From positions 1 through 38,188 of IMG/VR virus record IMGVR_UViG_3300008117_000170: DNA of 38,188 nucleotides. The stretch is one strand, 5' to 3'. Shown piece by piece: positions 7,193 through 17,223 of this stretch; position 1 is the stretch's first letter; the number at the start of each line of letters is the position of its first letter. Made by a program: the position numbers and the translations under genes. The DNA is from a virus. The notes beneath the pieces were generated by a model. The model was not told the origin of the DNA and searched no databases. It saw only the letters and a list, made by a program, of their open reading frames with translations.

Positions 7193-10100
7193 ATGAGTAA
7201 AAGCTACAGATTCAGAACACAACCGGGTGAGGATAGAACAATAAGATTAAACATTGAACAAGATTTTGATTTTATAGAAATATTATCTTTAAAATTAAGA
7301 CAAGATGATGTTTATACAAGATTTTGTGCGGATTATGGTGTTGTTGCTGGAAGGGTAATTGTTAATGGAGGATATGGCGTACCAAACGCATCCGTCTCTA
7401 TTTTTGTACCCTTATCTACTATAGATGAAAACGATCCAATAATTTCAACACTATACCCTTATAAAACAATAGAAAATAAGAATGAAGATGGTTATAGGTA
7501 TAACTTATTACCATATATTCCTGAATATCGTGGACACGCAGCAACAGGAACATTTCCAGATAGGTCAGATCTTTTAACAAGTCCTGTAGTCTTAGAGGTA
7601 TATGAAAAATATTATAAATACACTGTAAGAACAAACGAAAGTGGTGACTTTATGATTGTTGGTGTCCCATTAGGAAATCAAAAAATAGTTTTAGATGTAG
7701 ACCTTTCAAACATCGGGTGTTTTTCTTTAAGACCTTCTGATTTAATCAGAATGAATATGGGAACAGACGCTCAGTTTGCTGGACCTAATTTTAGGGCTTC
7801 TTCAGATTTGGGTTCATTACCTCAAATAGTTAACATAGTTGAAGACATAGAAGTCGCTTCATTTTGGGGTGAGGAAGAATTGTGTAATGTAGGTATTACA
7901 AGATTAGATTTTGATTTAAGAGATCAAGGTATTGAAATACAACCACATTGTGTTTTTATGGGATCTATGTTTTCAACAGATGAAAAGGATGCACTTTTAA
8001 CCAACTGTAAACCAAAGTTTGATACGGGTAATCTTTGTGATTTAGTTAGTGCTCCTGGTAGAATTTTAGCAGTAAGACAAACAATACTTTCAGATTCTCT
8101 TGGTTATCCAGTTTTAGAACAGTATAATCTACCTGAGGGTGGTAATGTTATTGATGAGGACGGTACATGGTTAATAGAAATACCTATGAACTATGATTAT
8201 GTTACAACAAACGAGTTCGGAGAACAAATATTATCAAATGACCCTAAAGTAGGTATACCAACTAAAGGTAAATATAGGTTTAGAATTCAATACCAAAATG
8301 AAGGTGGAGAAGATGAAGATGTATTAAGAGCCGATTACTTAGTTCCAAATATTAGAGAATATGGTTGGGATAGTAACGCGTCAGCTAACGGACCATCAAG
8401 TGATAGTTTACAAAATAAATCATATGCTTTTAGTTTAGATTGGAACGACTACGGAGATACCGGAACAACTGTAGGTCAATTTATGATTAATGAAGCAATC
8501 AACTGTAACGATAAATTTTTTGAATTTAATTTCAATAGAGTTTACACTGTAAGTTCATTTATTGACAGGTGGAAATGGGGATATAATAGATCGAGACATT
8601 TAGGAATTAAAGAAATAACCGATAGAACTTGTACGTCTACAACAAATAGAATGCCCGTTAATGATGGGGTTAGAAACTTTGATTTAATATTTTTTGTATT
8701 TAACATAGCAATTACTACTTTAGGTATTTTAGCATACGTATTGATACCGCTTTTACATTTTGCCGCACTTATTTGGCCAATATTGAAAAGAGTTTTAGCT
8801 GTTGTTGTACCTATTTTATTAGGTATTTTATCCGTATTCTTTGTTGTTGGTGGTATTTTGGCGTTCCCAGCAATTGCTTTAGGTTTATTAATGATTGGTC
8901 TTGGAATTGCTTTTGGTTTTGCTACCGTCGCCTTTGTTAGAAAAGTGAACCCATTACTAAGAGGTTCAGGAGAATTTAGAGGCATAACATTACCATCCAT
9001 GTCTTACCCTGATTGTGAGACTTGTTCGTGCGATTTAAGAAAATTACCTTTGGATTTAGAATATGAAGTAAGTGACGGAGCGCTTGCTAGAACAACAATA
9101 AATGGGATCGACATTTATACTAGAAATAATTCTTCATACTTAATGAATACAAACTCTAATAGTTTATGGGGACAAACACCAGATAGTGCTAGAATTCAAA
9201 CTGACGATGAAGATTTAAATTGTAGTGATAATAATGACGACGGTGACAATACATACTTTCAGGGACTAATTGAAGATAAGTTTGATTTTGATAAAGCTAA
9301 TAGGTACACACTTAATTCATTTGGTATAAGATACTCACTTGCTGGTTATCCTGTATATGCGGTACAAGGATGCCCAATTAATAGTATAGGTTTTAGGCCT
9401 GGCGATTTTTATTTGACTCGAGATATAAATTATTCACATAGATTAAATTGGATTAATTTAAGACAAAGATATTTCGATACTTTTACGACATTGAGTTATA
9501 CTTTTCCTTCATTATCTAGTTCACAGTTTTTTCAAAATAAAATAACAACAACAATAAAAAATGGAAATCAAATATCACAACCTTTTACTGATAATGTTTT
9601 AATTTTAATAACCGATCCTGATACATTAGATAAACTACCAAGTGGAACTTTGATGACATTTACAAACCCTGATGATATTAAAGATAGAAATGTAGATGGA
9701 TATAATGTTTCCGGACTTACTCAAAACCAATTTGGTACAAATTCAATAACGGGAACCTCTTTTACTAATTTACAAACAACAGTAACATACATAAAAGATA
9801 ACGCGACTGTTGGAACCGCAACAGTATATTTAACAGGATCCACATCTGGAAGGACATATAACTATAAAGGTGGGATGGAATATTTTCAAGTAATAACAGG
9901 AACTACTTTAGCTAATTTGAATAGTAATAGTCATCCACTAAGGGCTAATACAACAAACTATAATTTGATGAATTTTGGTATTTTACGTTCCGCACAAAGA
10001 ATTTACTATCGAACTTCATGTGGTACTAATCCCACTAGATATACAAATATTAATTCTTTAGATGCGATGGGTGTTCAAAACTGGCAAAAACATTGTGTAC

Positions 10101-12550
10101 TGATATTAGTAAGGGGTGTTGATGTTTATACTGAAAAACAAAATATTGAATATGACCTTTCTAGATTATTTGGTTTTAATAATGGTACCGTAAAAGTTAC
10201 AGGTAATTTTTTTATGAATGTACCTATACAACCAAATACTGGAAACCCAAGTGCTGATTGGTGGACAAACGCCAAATCACCAGAAACACATGAAGCACCA
10301 TATTATTTATCTAGCATTTATCATAAACCATTTAACTTTAGACCAGATCCGCAACTTTACAGTGCTTTTACAACAAATTCAATAAAATATTACTCATCTT
10401 TAGATAGAAAATTTAGAAACCAAGCGTGGAAAGTTTTTCCAAATGATATATATGAGTTAGGATTAAATTATAGTCTAAATATTGATGGGTTTAATAATAA
10501 TAATTTACAATATCCAAATAACGGTGTTACAGATGTATGGTCTGGGTCACAACAAAAATATAGATTTAGATATATTACCGGACCTGTTAGTCAAGGAACA
10601 TTTGATCAACTTCAACAAATGTCTAATGAAACTTTTCCACAAGGAAATGTTGAGGGTGGCAGTTTTATGTTTTTTAAAACAGATCAAAGTCAAAACCAAA
10701 GATTTGACGCAGGAAATAACGGAGATTTAGTTTCTAATTTAGTCGGTAACGGTGCTTATCAGGGTGGAGTCTCTACTGTGTTACCTAGATTATTTGCTCC
10801 GTCATACGCAATTAGTAATCCTACTTTGAGTGCTAATATAACATTTTTAAATTCTATTGATAATTTTAAACCAATAATAAGATCTGATAGATTACCTACT
10901 TCTGATAGAATTAGAAGACCTTCCGATGGGAATGTTACATTGGGGGATAGTAGTTATCCATTATTTCAAAATGATAATTTTACAATATATTTAATAGATG
11001 AAGACGGCGAAGTTGAAACACTAACATCTTCCCCTACTGATGTAACAAACAATGCTGCTGACTTTGGTGATGATGGATTAACAGGAGCAACTTCAGTATT
11101 ATCAACATTTTCTTGTGAAGGAATGGTCCCTTTAAATTGTTATTCAGGTAACGGAGAAAATTTTGGAGTAGAGACCCCATGTGTTGATAATCAGAACCCA
11201 GTAAAAGTAGATAAAGGTTGTTATTTATTAATCCAACGACCATATTTTACTTTTGGTGATGGTGGAGTTAGTAATGGAATAGTTAGGGATTATGCATTAT
11301 TTCAAGAATGGAAAACAAGATATAGATTTACTTTTGCTGCTTGTAGAGGGGTTATTGGTCACGTATTTCAAAATAATTGGGTTAACGGAGCATTATATGC
11401 CTTTTCTTTCAAAAGAAAGAAAGTTTTTGATGTTCAAGGTAACTTAAAAAAGTATGTTTTTTGTGGGTCTAAAGATTTTAATTTAGCAAAAAGAAGAAGA
11501 AATCAAGGTACAATTTATTGGGATGTTACAAAAGGTTCTTTCTTCTATAGATCAACCCCTTATGTTATAACACAAAATGGGACAACAGTTACTGGTGGTT
11601 ATTTTATTGGTCAAGAACCAAGAGAACAAGATATAAATGGAAATTGGAATCCGGCTAATGATAAATATAAAGGGATGAATGAAAGAAATTTATTTTTTCC
11701 AACAACAATTATGGACTTAGGACCAAAAGACCAATTTGTAAAAGAAGTTTGTTTGAATCCACAATTAGACAACTATTTAGCCGAAACTCTAAAATCAACA
11801 TCTTTTAATGATACGGATGATTTATTATTATTTTTTATATTATCAAGAATTCTTTCTACAACAACTTGGGGTAAAGTATTTAATTCTGGAGACTCAAGTA
11901 TAGATAATTTATTTTCAAGAAGCGAAAAAAGAATTGATGGTGATTTAGCACAATTATTTAGTATAAATTCAGAATATGGTATTTTACCATTTGATGAGCA
12001 ATTTTATGATGATGATGATATCATTTTAGACAATCCTGATGGTGTTGGTAATAGTTTAATTGGTGTTCTTTTTTCTGCATCAACAGCACAAAGAATCGCA
12101 CTAACACCTGGTATAAAAACATTCGAAAATAATTTAACACAACTTATTGGATATCCAAAAACACAATCAGTCCCAATGTATCAATGGCAATTAAAAGATA
12201 ATAATGACCAAGTTGCCCCAACCACTAGAATTTTTGGTTCTCAATATAATGATTGGAAGACTGACCTTAATTTAATTAATGGTGTTAATAAAATGTATGC
12301 GGTACCTTATCAAAGTATGTCATTTACTAGTGCTAGATATTTCAAACCAGTGAATGGACCGGCAACTGGTTACATAATGAATTATCAAAATGGCGGACAA
12401 AGAACAAGTGAGTGGTTACCTGGAACAAATAACGGAAGCACAAACTTTGTTGTCGGCGCTCCTTATCATTTTTACTTTGGTTTAGGAAAAGGAAAAACCG
12501 CACTTAATAGATTCATAAAAAAATATGTAGTAGGTGTTACTGAATTATGA
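7193..12550 (+). CDS. Giant baseplate-associated protein, 1785 aa, with a membrane-like segment
   Basis: I do not recognise the whole protein. Residues about 46-180 look like a carboxypeptidase-regulatory/Ig-like fold (GVVAGRVIVNGGYGVPNASVSIFVP then TNESGDFMIVGVPLGNQKIVLDVDL). Residues about 497-582 form a very hydrophobic stretch that could hold two to four membrane helices, flanked by the basic RKVNP. A Cys cluster follows (C608, C611, C613). The remaining ~1150 residues are beta-rich with many Asn, Tyr and Thr and several acidic loops, as in tail proteins. It follows gp25/gp6 and overlaps the next gene by 4 bases (ATGA), so it is part of the baseplate operon. Position and size suggest a T4 gp7/gp10-like scaffold role, but the hydrophobic segment has no counterpart there that I know of. 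Confidence 0.7.
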   Translation: MSKSYRFRTQPGEDRTIRLNIEQDFDFIEILSLKLRQDDVYTRFCADYGVVAGRVIVNGGYGVPNASVSIFVPLSTIDENDPIISTLYPYKTIENKNEDGYRYNLLPYIPEYRGHAATGTFPDRSDLLTSPVVLEVYEKYYKYTVRTNESGDFMIVGVPLGNQKIVLDVDLSNIGCFSLRPSDLIRMNMGTDAQFAGPNFRASSDLGSLPQIVNIVEDIEVASFWGEEELCNVGITRLDFDLRDQGIEIQPHCVFMGSMFSTDEKDALLTNCKPKFDTGNLCDLVSAPGRILAVRQTILSDSLGYPVLEQYNLPEGGNVIDEDGTWLIEIPMNYDYVTTNEFGEQILSNDPKVGIPTKGKYRFRIQYQNEGGEDEDVLRADYLVPNIREYGWDSNASANGPSSDSLQNKSYAFSLDWNDYGDTGTTVGQFMINEAINCNDKFFEFNFNRVYTVSSFIDRWKWGYNRSRHLGIKEITDRTCTSTTNRMPVNDGVRNFDLIFFVFNIAITTLGILAYVLIPLLHFAALIWPILKRVLAVVVPILLGILSVFFVVGGILAFPAIALGLLMIGLGIAFGFATVAFVRKVNPLLRGSGEFRGITLPSMSYPDCETCSCDLRKLPLDLEYEVSDGALARTTINGIDIYTRNNSSYLMNTNSNSLWGQTPDSARIQTDDEDLNCSDNNDDGDNTYFQGLIEDKFDFDKANRYTLNSFGIRYSLAGYPVYAVQGCPINSIGFRPGDFYLTRDINYSHRLNWINLRQRYFDTFTTLSYTFPSLSSSQFFQNKITTTIKNGNQISQPFTDNVLILITDPDTLDKLPSGTLMTFTNPDDIKDRNVDGYNVSGLTQNQFGTNSITGTSFTNLQTTVTYIKDNATVGTATVYLTGSTSGRTYNYKGGMEYFQVITGTTLANLNSNSHPLRANTTNYNLMNFGILRSAQRIYYRTSCGTNPTRYTNINSLDAMGVQNWQKHCVLILVRGVDVYTEKQNIEYDLSRLFGFNNGTVKVTGNFFMNVPIQPNTGNPSADWWTNAKSPETHEAPYYLSSIYHKPFNFRPDPQLYSAFTTNSIKYYSSLDRKFRNQAWKVFPNDIYELGLNYSLNIDGFNNNNLQYPNNGVTDVWSGSQQKYRFRYITGPVSQGTFDQLQQMSNETFPQGNVEGGSFMFFKTDQSQNQRFDAGNNGDLVSNLVGNGAYQGGVSTVLPRLFAPSYAISNPTLSANITFLNSIDNFKPIIRSDRLPTSDRIRRPSDGNVTLGDSSYPLFQNDNFTIYLIDEDGEVETLTSSPTDVTNNAADFGDDGLTGATSVLSTFSCEGMVPLNCYSGNGENFGVETPCVDNQNPVKVDKGCYLLIQRPYFTFGDGGVSNGIVRDYALFQEWKTRYRFTFAACRGVIGHVFQNNWVNGALYAFSFKRKKVFDVQGNLKKYVFCGSKDFNLAKRRRNQGTIYWDVTKGSFFYRSTPYVITQNGTTVTGGYFIGQEPREQDINGNWNPANDKYKGMNERNLFFPTTIMDLGPKDQFVKEVCLNPQLDNYLAETLKSTSFNDTDDLLLFFILSRILSTTTWGKVFNSGDSSIDNLFSRSEKRIDGDLAQLFSINSEYGILPFDEQFYDDDDIILDNPDGVGNSLIGVLFSASTAQRIALTPGIKTFENNLTQLIGYPKTQSVPMYQWQLKDNNDQVAPTTRIFGSQYNDWKTDLNLINGVNKMYAVPYQSMSFTSARYFKPVNGPATGYIMNYQNGGQRTSEWLPGTNNGSTNFVVGAPYHFYFGLGKGKTALNRFIKKYVVGVTEL

Positions 12551-14304
12551 TACGTCAAGAAAATATAAGAATAGTATTAGGTAATAAGAGATTCGCAGGA
12601 TCTTCAAATAAACCTATCTCTATTCAGTTACCTTTAGACAATAGTAAAAGAGATATTGTTGATAACCAAAGGTCAACGGTTGTTGATTTACAAGATATTT
12701 CGGCACAAGAAAGAAATGAATCTTCAGAATTTAGATTATCAGGTAAAATAGTGAACATTTTTGATAATTCTATTTCAGGAAAAACTACATACGTTCCTTT
12801 TAGAAATAATTTATATTATGTAAATCCACAAAACTCAGTACTAAACGGAGTTTGGCAAGGTTTTCCGCAATATGATGAGTTTAACTTTATAAGAGAAAAG
12901 GGGGTAGAAGGTCATTTACAACTAATAAATAAAAGTGCCACAACATATAATTGGGGTATTTATACTTCTTATGCTTTTAGTAGTAGCACGAACCAAGTCA
13001 TGTCATATACTAATGAAACCTTTGGTGTTGTAAACCAAAATTTTATGGCTTCAGATGGTATACCATATGTCATAAAAAACACAACAACATTAGGAAGAAA
13101 AACAGTTCTATTCTATTGTGCAACAGACCATAACCTTACTTTAGAAAATCATGTCATGTTGTCAACACCAATAAATGGAAGAAAAACATTTAAAGTAACT
13201 AGATTAGGTGACGGACAAACGGGTACTGAAAAAAAAGTATTTGGTATATCAAATATATTATTTAACCCTAATGATATTGTTGATGGGACATACGGAAATT
13301 TTAAAAGAATTGCTAATATAGACAATCTAAGAGAAAGTACGTCTAAATATTATGTTCGTTTACATAAAATTATAACAGGAACTAAAGACACTTTTATTGT
13401 TAACAGTGGGTTTGAAAGAAATGGTTTCCCAATAAGGAGTAAATTAGAATATTCTGCGTTAACACCAAATCAACAACAAAGAATATCTGTTAAAGATGGT
13501 GCTAGAACTTATGGGTTCAATATAAATCAAGATATTAATATTAAAAATTTAAAGGATAATAATAATAAACCTGTTAGAGAACTTTTTATTACAATAGTTA
13601 ATAAAGGTTATTTTGGTTATTTTAATAAACCTGGCAATAATAGTAATACCGCTTTAGATATCGGGTGGGAGTTTAACTTTTTGAAAAATGGTATAGACAC
13701 TTGGTGGAATCACCTACAAACAACAAATAAAGATAATATATTTATTGATTCGTATACTAAACAATCTAATACATTTTATTTTAATAAAGAACTAAATAAA
13801 GGTGACGTTATAAAAGGTGATTTTTGTGAATATAATGATATAGAACAAATGGAATATGTACTTTCACCATTATATCATAAATACTCATATAACCCCGATC
13901 TTTTGAATACCGATCAACCTGTACCAAATGGATTTGCGGGTATTGGAATTGCTCTTGCAAATTATTTTAACTCAGTAATATACCCTCCTGGTTATTTTTA
14001 TAGACCACATTATTCTATACCAATAAGAACATATAGTAATTATATTGAAGACGCAACAAACGATGCGTTATTTCAGGTACCTGATTATGCGTTTTACTCT
14101 GAAAATGATCAAAAATTTTATTGGAGAGATATCTATACATATGATTTTATTGATGGTGATGGTAGAGGATTAAACCTTCCTTTTACAAATGGTAAACATT
14201 ATGTTTTTAAAGATATTTTATTTTTACAACATCCAGTAAAACGAAACACCTCACTTGTCGTAACCGACATAATAACAGACCCAATTAACGATAACTGTGA
14301 ATAA
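12547..14304 (+). CDS. Putative baseplate structural protein, 585 aa
   Basis: No family recognised. Opens IRIVLGNKRFAGSSNKPISIQLPLDN and continues with beta-rich, Asn/Tyr/Phe-rich sequence without signal peptide or membrane helix. A C-terminal region carries several aromatic clusters (YPPGYFYRPHYSIPIRTYSNY, about residues 480-500). Its ATG overlaps the stop of the giant protein (ATGA), indicating translational coupling, and it overlaps the following gene by 8 bases. By position it should be a wedge or peripheral baseplate component; T4 gp8 occupies a comparable place, but I see no sequence evidence for that identity. Confidence 0.6.
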   Translation: MIRQENIRIVLGNKRFAGSSNKPISIQLPLDNSKRDIVDNQRSTVVDLQDISAQERNESSEFRLSGKIVNIFDNSISGKTTYVPFRNNLYYVNPQNSVLNGVWQGFPQYDEFNFIREKGVEGHLQLINKSATTYNWGIYTSYAFSSSTNQVMSYTNETFGVVNQNFMASDGIPYVIKNTTTLGRKTVLFYCATDHNLTLENHVMLSTPINGRKTFKVTRLGDGQTGTEKKVFGISNILFNPNDIVDGTYGNFKRIANIDNLRESTSKYYVRLHKIITGTKDTFIVNSGFERNGFPIRSKLEYSALTPNQQQRISVKDGARTYGFNINQDINIKNLKDNNNKPVRELFITIVNKGYFGYFNKPGNNSNTALDIGWEFNFLKNGIDTWWNHLQTTNKDNIFIDSYTKQSNTFYFNKELNKGDVIKGDFCEYNDIEQMEYVLSPLYHKYSYNPDLLNTDQPVPNGFAGIGIALANYFNSVIYPPGYFYRPHYSIPIRTYSNYIEDATNDALFQVPDYAFYSENDQKFYWRDIYTYDFIDGDGRGLNLPFTNGKHYVFKDILFLQHPVKRNTSLVVTDIITDPINDNCE

Positions 14305-15199
14305 TTTAAGATACGCAAAAAGTAGTGATGGAAAATATTTCAATATACCTATAGAGTTCACATTTGATAATCTAGGTAGAGACCAACAAATTGATGAATT
14401 TGAACAGGACGTTATAAAAAATATTATAAATGAAATCAAAGATTATGATGTTACAAAGTTTGCTTTTAAAGATTATCAACACACATCGATCACGTTTACA
14501 CAAATACAAATTCCGGCCGGACCATTTTTACCGGCATTAAACCTTACCATACAAATTCCGACTACAACTGTAGAAACATCCATAAATTATGAATTTAATT
14601 TTTACAAAAATTTAACAGGAGTAACAGCATCAACTAATTCAGATTGGATTGTTGACTACGAGGCTGCCGGATTTACTGACAACGAAATATATTATTTTGC
14701 TAATAACTTCAAGGGTAGTTTTTTCAAGTTAGATTTTTATGACACAACAATAACTGAAAAACAAAAAGCATACATATCTATAATTATACCAACTCAACAA
14801 GGTGAAAAAGAACCAGGATTTATTGGCCCACCACAAAATCAAAAACCCGCCATGGTAAAAAGGCCTAAATTCAAACTTGATTCACAAGGTGCTGACAAAG
14901 AAGGTTATTATGTGTATTGGTTAAAAGATAGAAACTTATTAGATATAAATGAATTTTATGTTACTGCTAAATTTTTTAACGCTAAACAAGGTCAATTTGT
15001 TAGAATGATTAATACACCACAATCACAATTTATTGGACCATCAATTTTTAATATAGATAAAGAAAATTATTACTACTTTAAATATGTATTAAATTATGAT
15101 ACAAATGAATATGAAGTTTTCAAAATAATAAACACACAATCACAAAAAGTAGGCACAATAAACACACCAATAAAATGGTACGAATACGTTAACCCATAA
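14297..15199 (+). CDS. Putative baseplate/tail protein, 300 aa, GTG start
   Basis: No family recognised. Beta-rich with a proline-rich central stretch (GFIGPPQNQKPAMVKRPKFKL, about residues 175-195) that separates an N-terminal and a C-terminal domain. The start is GTG at 14297, inside the end of the upstream gene (8-base overlap). No ATG lies nearby in frame, and the sequence is convincing from the first residues (NNLRYAKSSDGKYFNIPIEFTFDN). The stop codon shares its last base with the next start (TAATG). Membership of the coupled baseplate chain is the only functional clue. Confidence 0.6.
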   Translation: MNNLRYAKSSDGKYFNIPIEFTFDNLGRDQQIDEFEQDVIKNIINEIKDYDVTKFAFKDYQHTSITFTQIQIPAGPFLPALNLTIQIPTTTVETSINYEFNFYKNLTGVTASTNSDWIVDYEAAGFTDNEIYYFANNFKGSFFKLDFYDTTITEKQKAYISIIIPTQQGEKEPGFIGPPQNQKPAMVKRPKFKLDSQGADKEGYYVYWLKDRNLLDINEFYVTAKFFNAKQGQFVRMINTPQSQFIGPSIFNIDKENYYYFKYVLNYDTNEYEVFKIINTQSQKVGTINTPIKWYEYVNP

Positions 15200-16281
15200 T
15201 GGATAGTAAAATTTTTAATATAGTTGTTAGTCCTGAGGTTCTAAAAAGTGACATTGTTTTAGAAACCTATGAAGGTAATACTTTTGGTGTGTATTCAGGA
15301 CTTTCTGAAATTTTAAGTGGATCGACTAACGGCAATTCATTATTGACAGGATTAACAGTACCGGTACTTTTAACCCAAAGTTATAATGATATTGGTTTTT
15401 ATGATGAGTTCGAAGGTTTTATCGAACAAAAAGATACTGTTACAAATTTTGTTATATCGGGAGATACTTTTTTTCCTTACAAAGTAACACTTTATAATAC
15501 GGGAGGTTATAACTTCTCGACTTTTTTAGAGTTATCTAATTATACTGTTAATTGGGGTGATAATACATCAACATCTCAACTTAGTATTTCTCAAAATATA
15601 CAAATTCACGACTACCCAACAATACCGGGGGAATACACTATAAAATTAGTACAAAATAATCCATTCGGAACAACACAAGTACTAAAAAAAATCAATTTAC
15701 CATTTACCGGAGTTACTGTAGATAATCAGTTAGGTGAGATAACATTTACCCAACAAGGAGGAAATTGGTCAGGTATACCAATAAGTTATGATTACATATT
15801 CACAGGAGATAGTAATACAAATCTATCGGCACATTTATCAAGTAATTATACACAAATACCGTTTGTTGTTTCAGGATTTACCAATTCTAGACTAACTTTA
15901 TTAAGAAGATATGGTCCAATACCATATGTTGTTGGATATGTGGTACCAATTAGTAAGTTTGTTGTAGGACAAGTGGATGAAATTACAAACCTATACACCG
16001 CATATACGATTAACAATATAAATTATTTAGATTTCCCAAATAAAACTACAGTATTTTATGTTAATTCTTCAGGTATTACATTTAACGATTATGTTATATC
16101 AGGTTTAACAAAGAACGAAGCATTATTAGATTTTGTTTCAGATCCCGAAATACAAACCGATATTTTTGTAGAAAGAGGTAAATATTCGCCATCAGAATTA
16201 ACACAAAGACTTGGTGAAGTTGACAATTTAGGTGATTTACAAAAATATGGTTATGGGTATTTTAAATTTTTTGGTTCTTAA
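15199..16281 (+). CDS. Tail protein with a PKD-like domain, 360 aa
   Basis: The segment from about residue 75 to 170 reads as a PKD/Ig-like fold: FVISGDTFFPYKVTLYNTG, then YTVNWGDNTSTSQL, then HDYPTIPGEYTIKLVQNNPFGT. The WGDN and H-Y-x-x-PGEYTI motifs are the usual PKD landmarks. PKD domains are common in surface proteins and appear in phage tail proteins as spacers or weak glycan or cell-surface binders. The start overlaps the previous stop by one base. The rest is beta-rich and unassigned. A peripheral baseplate or fibre-connector role is inferred. Confidence 0.6.
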   Translation: MDSKIFNIVVSPEVLKSDIVLETYEGNTFGVYSGLSEILSGSTNGNSLLTGLTVPVLLTQSYNDIGFYDEFEGFIEQKDTVTNFVISGDTFFPYKVTLYNTGGYNFSTFLELSNYTVNWGDNTSTSQLSISQNIQIHDYPTIPGEYTIKLVQNNPFGTTQVLKKINLPFTGVTVDNQLGEITFTQQGGNWSGIPISYDYIFTGDSNTNLSAHLSSNYTQIPFVVSGFTNSRLTLLRRYGPIPYVVGYVVPISKFVVGQVDEITNLYTAYTINNINYLDFPNKTTVFYVNSSGITFNDYVISGLTKNEALLDFVSDPEIQTDIFVERGKYSPSELTQRLGEVDNLGDLQKYGYGYFKFFGS

Positions 16282-16296
16282 AAAAACTAAATAAAC

Positions 16297-16304
16297 TATT
16301 TATA
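16297..16304 (+). promoter_or_regulatory. TATTTATA motif before the 302-aa tail gene
   Basis: TATTTATAAAATAA in the 33-base gap, 10 bases before the ATG, preceded by AAAC. Exact match to the recurrent core plus the AAAT extension. Confidence 0.4.
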
Positions 16305-16314
16305 AAATAAAAAA

Positions 16315-17223
16315 ATGGCACTTGGTTCATATGGTATAGTTAGACCTGCAGATGTATCACCTGAGGATGTTGAAATAATTTTACATTATACACCCTCAAG
16401 AGATTTAACAAATAACTTTGTATTAAAAAAATTAAACGCATCTGATATTTTAACACCCTATTTTCATAACACAAATACGGGAGGTAATAATAATATAGAA
16501 ATATTAGGTGGGTTATACAACTTGAAATTACCAACTAGTGAGTTCAATCAAATAGGTATTTATACCTTATACATTAGACCTGCGGAAATTAGAACAACAA
16601 TAAATGATTGTGGAGTATTATCTTCATTACCTAACGTAAAAGGTATTGTAATTAATTTAAACCAAGTACCTGTACAGTATAGAAATAAATTTACAAACCA
16701 AGGCCTAGTAGGTTTTAGAGTTGAGTATTTAAACCCAGACGGAACTAAAGTTCCTAACTTTTTTAGAGTAATAACTTCTAGTTTTTTCTGTGAACCAATT
16801 ATTACTGATTTGGCCAACACAAATCAAAAGGCTTTAAGATATAGATATATTGATAGTGGTAGTGATTTACTATTTTGTACTTTGTCACCGACTGCGTCAC
16901 CAACTAACAAACCTAATGCTACTCCATATATCGGACAACCAAATCAAAATATCATTATTACAAATACTTTTTTCAATCCTATATCATTGGACATACAAAT
17001 TGCTGAACATGATTTAGATACCTTAGCAATCGCTCTTTATGGTAATCAAACCAAGAGTATGGCGGATGGTATTTATACTCTTTACGATACTGCAGGAAAT
17101 ATCTATAGACAATACAACTTATTTGAGGTTAGAAATAACTTTAATGAGTTACTATATGAAGTTAGACAAGATAGGGGTACAAATATCGACTTTACTAAAA
17201 ACTTTACAAATATTATTAGTTAA
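16315..17223 (+). CDS. Putative tail structural protein, 302 aa
   Basis: No family recognised. Starts MALGSYGIVRPADVSPEDVEIILHYTPSRD and is beta-rich, soluble, with three cysteines and a short Thr/Pro/Ser-rich stretch (SPTASPTNKPNATP, about residues 193-206) reminiscent of the longer linkers further downstream. It ends with TAATG shared with the next gene, so the two are translationally coupled. Preceded by a TATTTATA motif, it may head a transcript of its own that also includes the 1001-aa gene. Confidence 0.6.
   Translation: MALGSYGIVRPADVSPEDVEIILHYTPSRDLTNNFVLKKLNASDILTPYFHNTNTGGNNNIEILGGLYNLKLPTSEFNQIGIYTLYIRPAEIRTTINDCGVLSSLPNVKGIVINLNQVPVQYRNKFTNQGLVGFRVEYLNPDGTKVPNFFRVITSSFFCEPIITDLANTNQKALRYRYIDSGSDLLFCTLSPTASPTNKPNATPYIGQPNQNIIITNTFFNPISLDIQIAEHDLDTLAIALYGNQTKSMADGIYTLYDTAGNIYRQYNLFEVRNNFNELLYEVRQDRGTNIDFTKNFTNIIS

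Noticed and set aside
8542-9000. A 152-aa minus-strand frame opposite the hydrophobic segment
   Set aside because: It is the antisense of the Leu/Ile/Val-rich stretch of the giant protein, so it becomes Lys/Pro/Asn-rich by composition; no family features.
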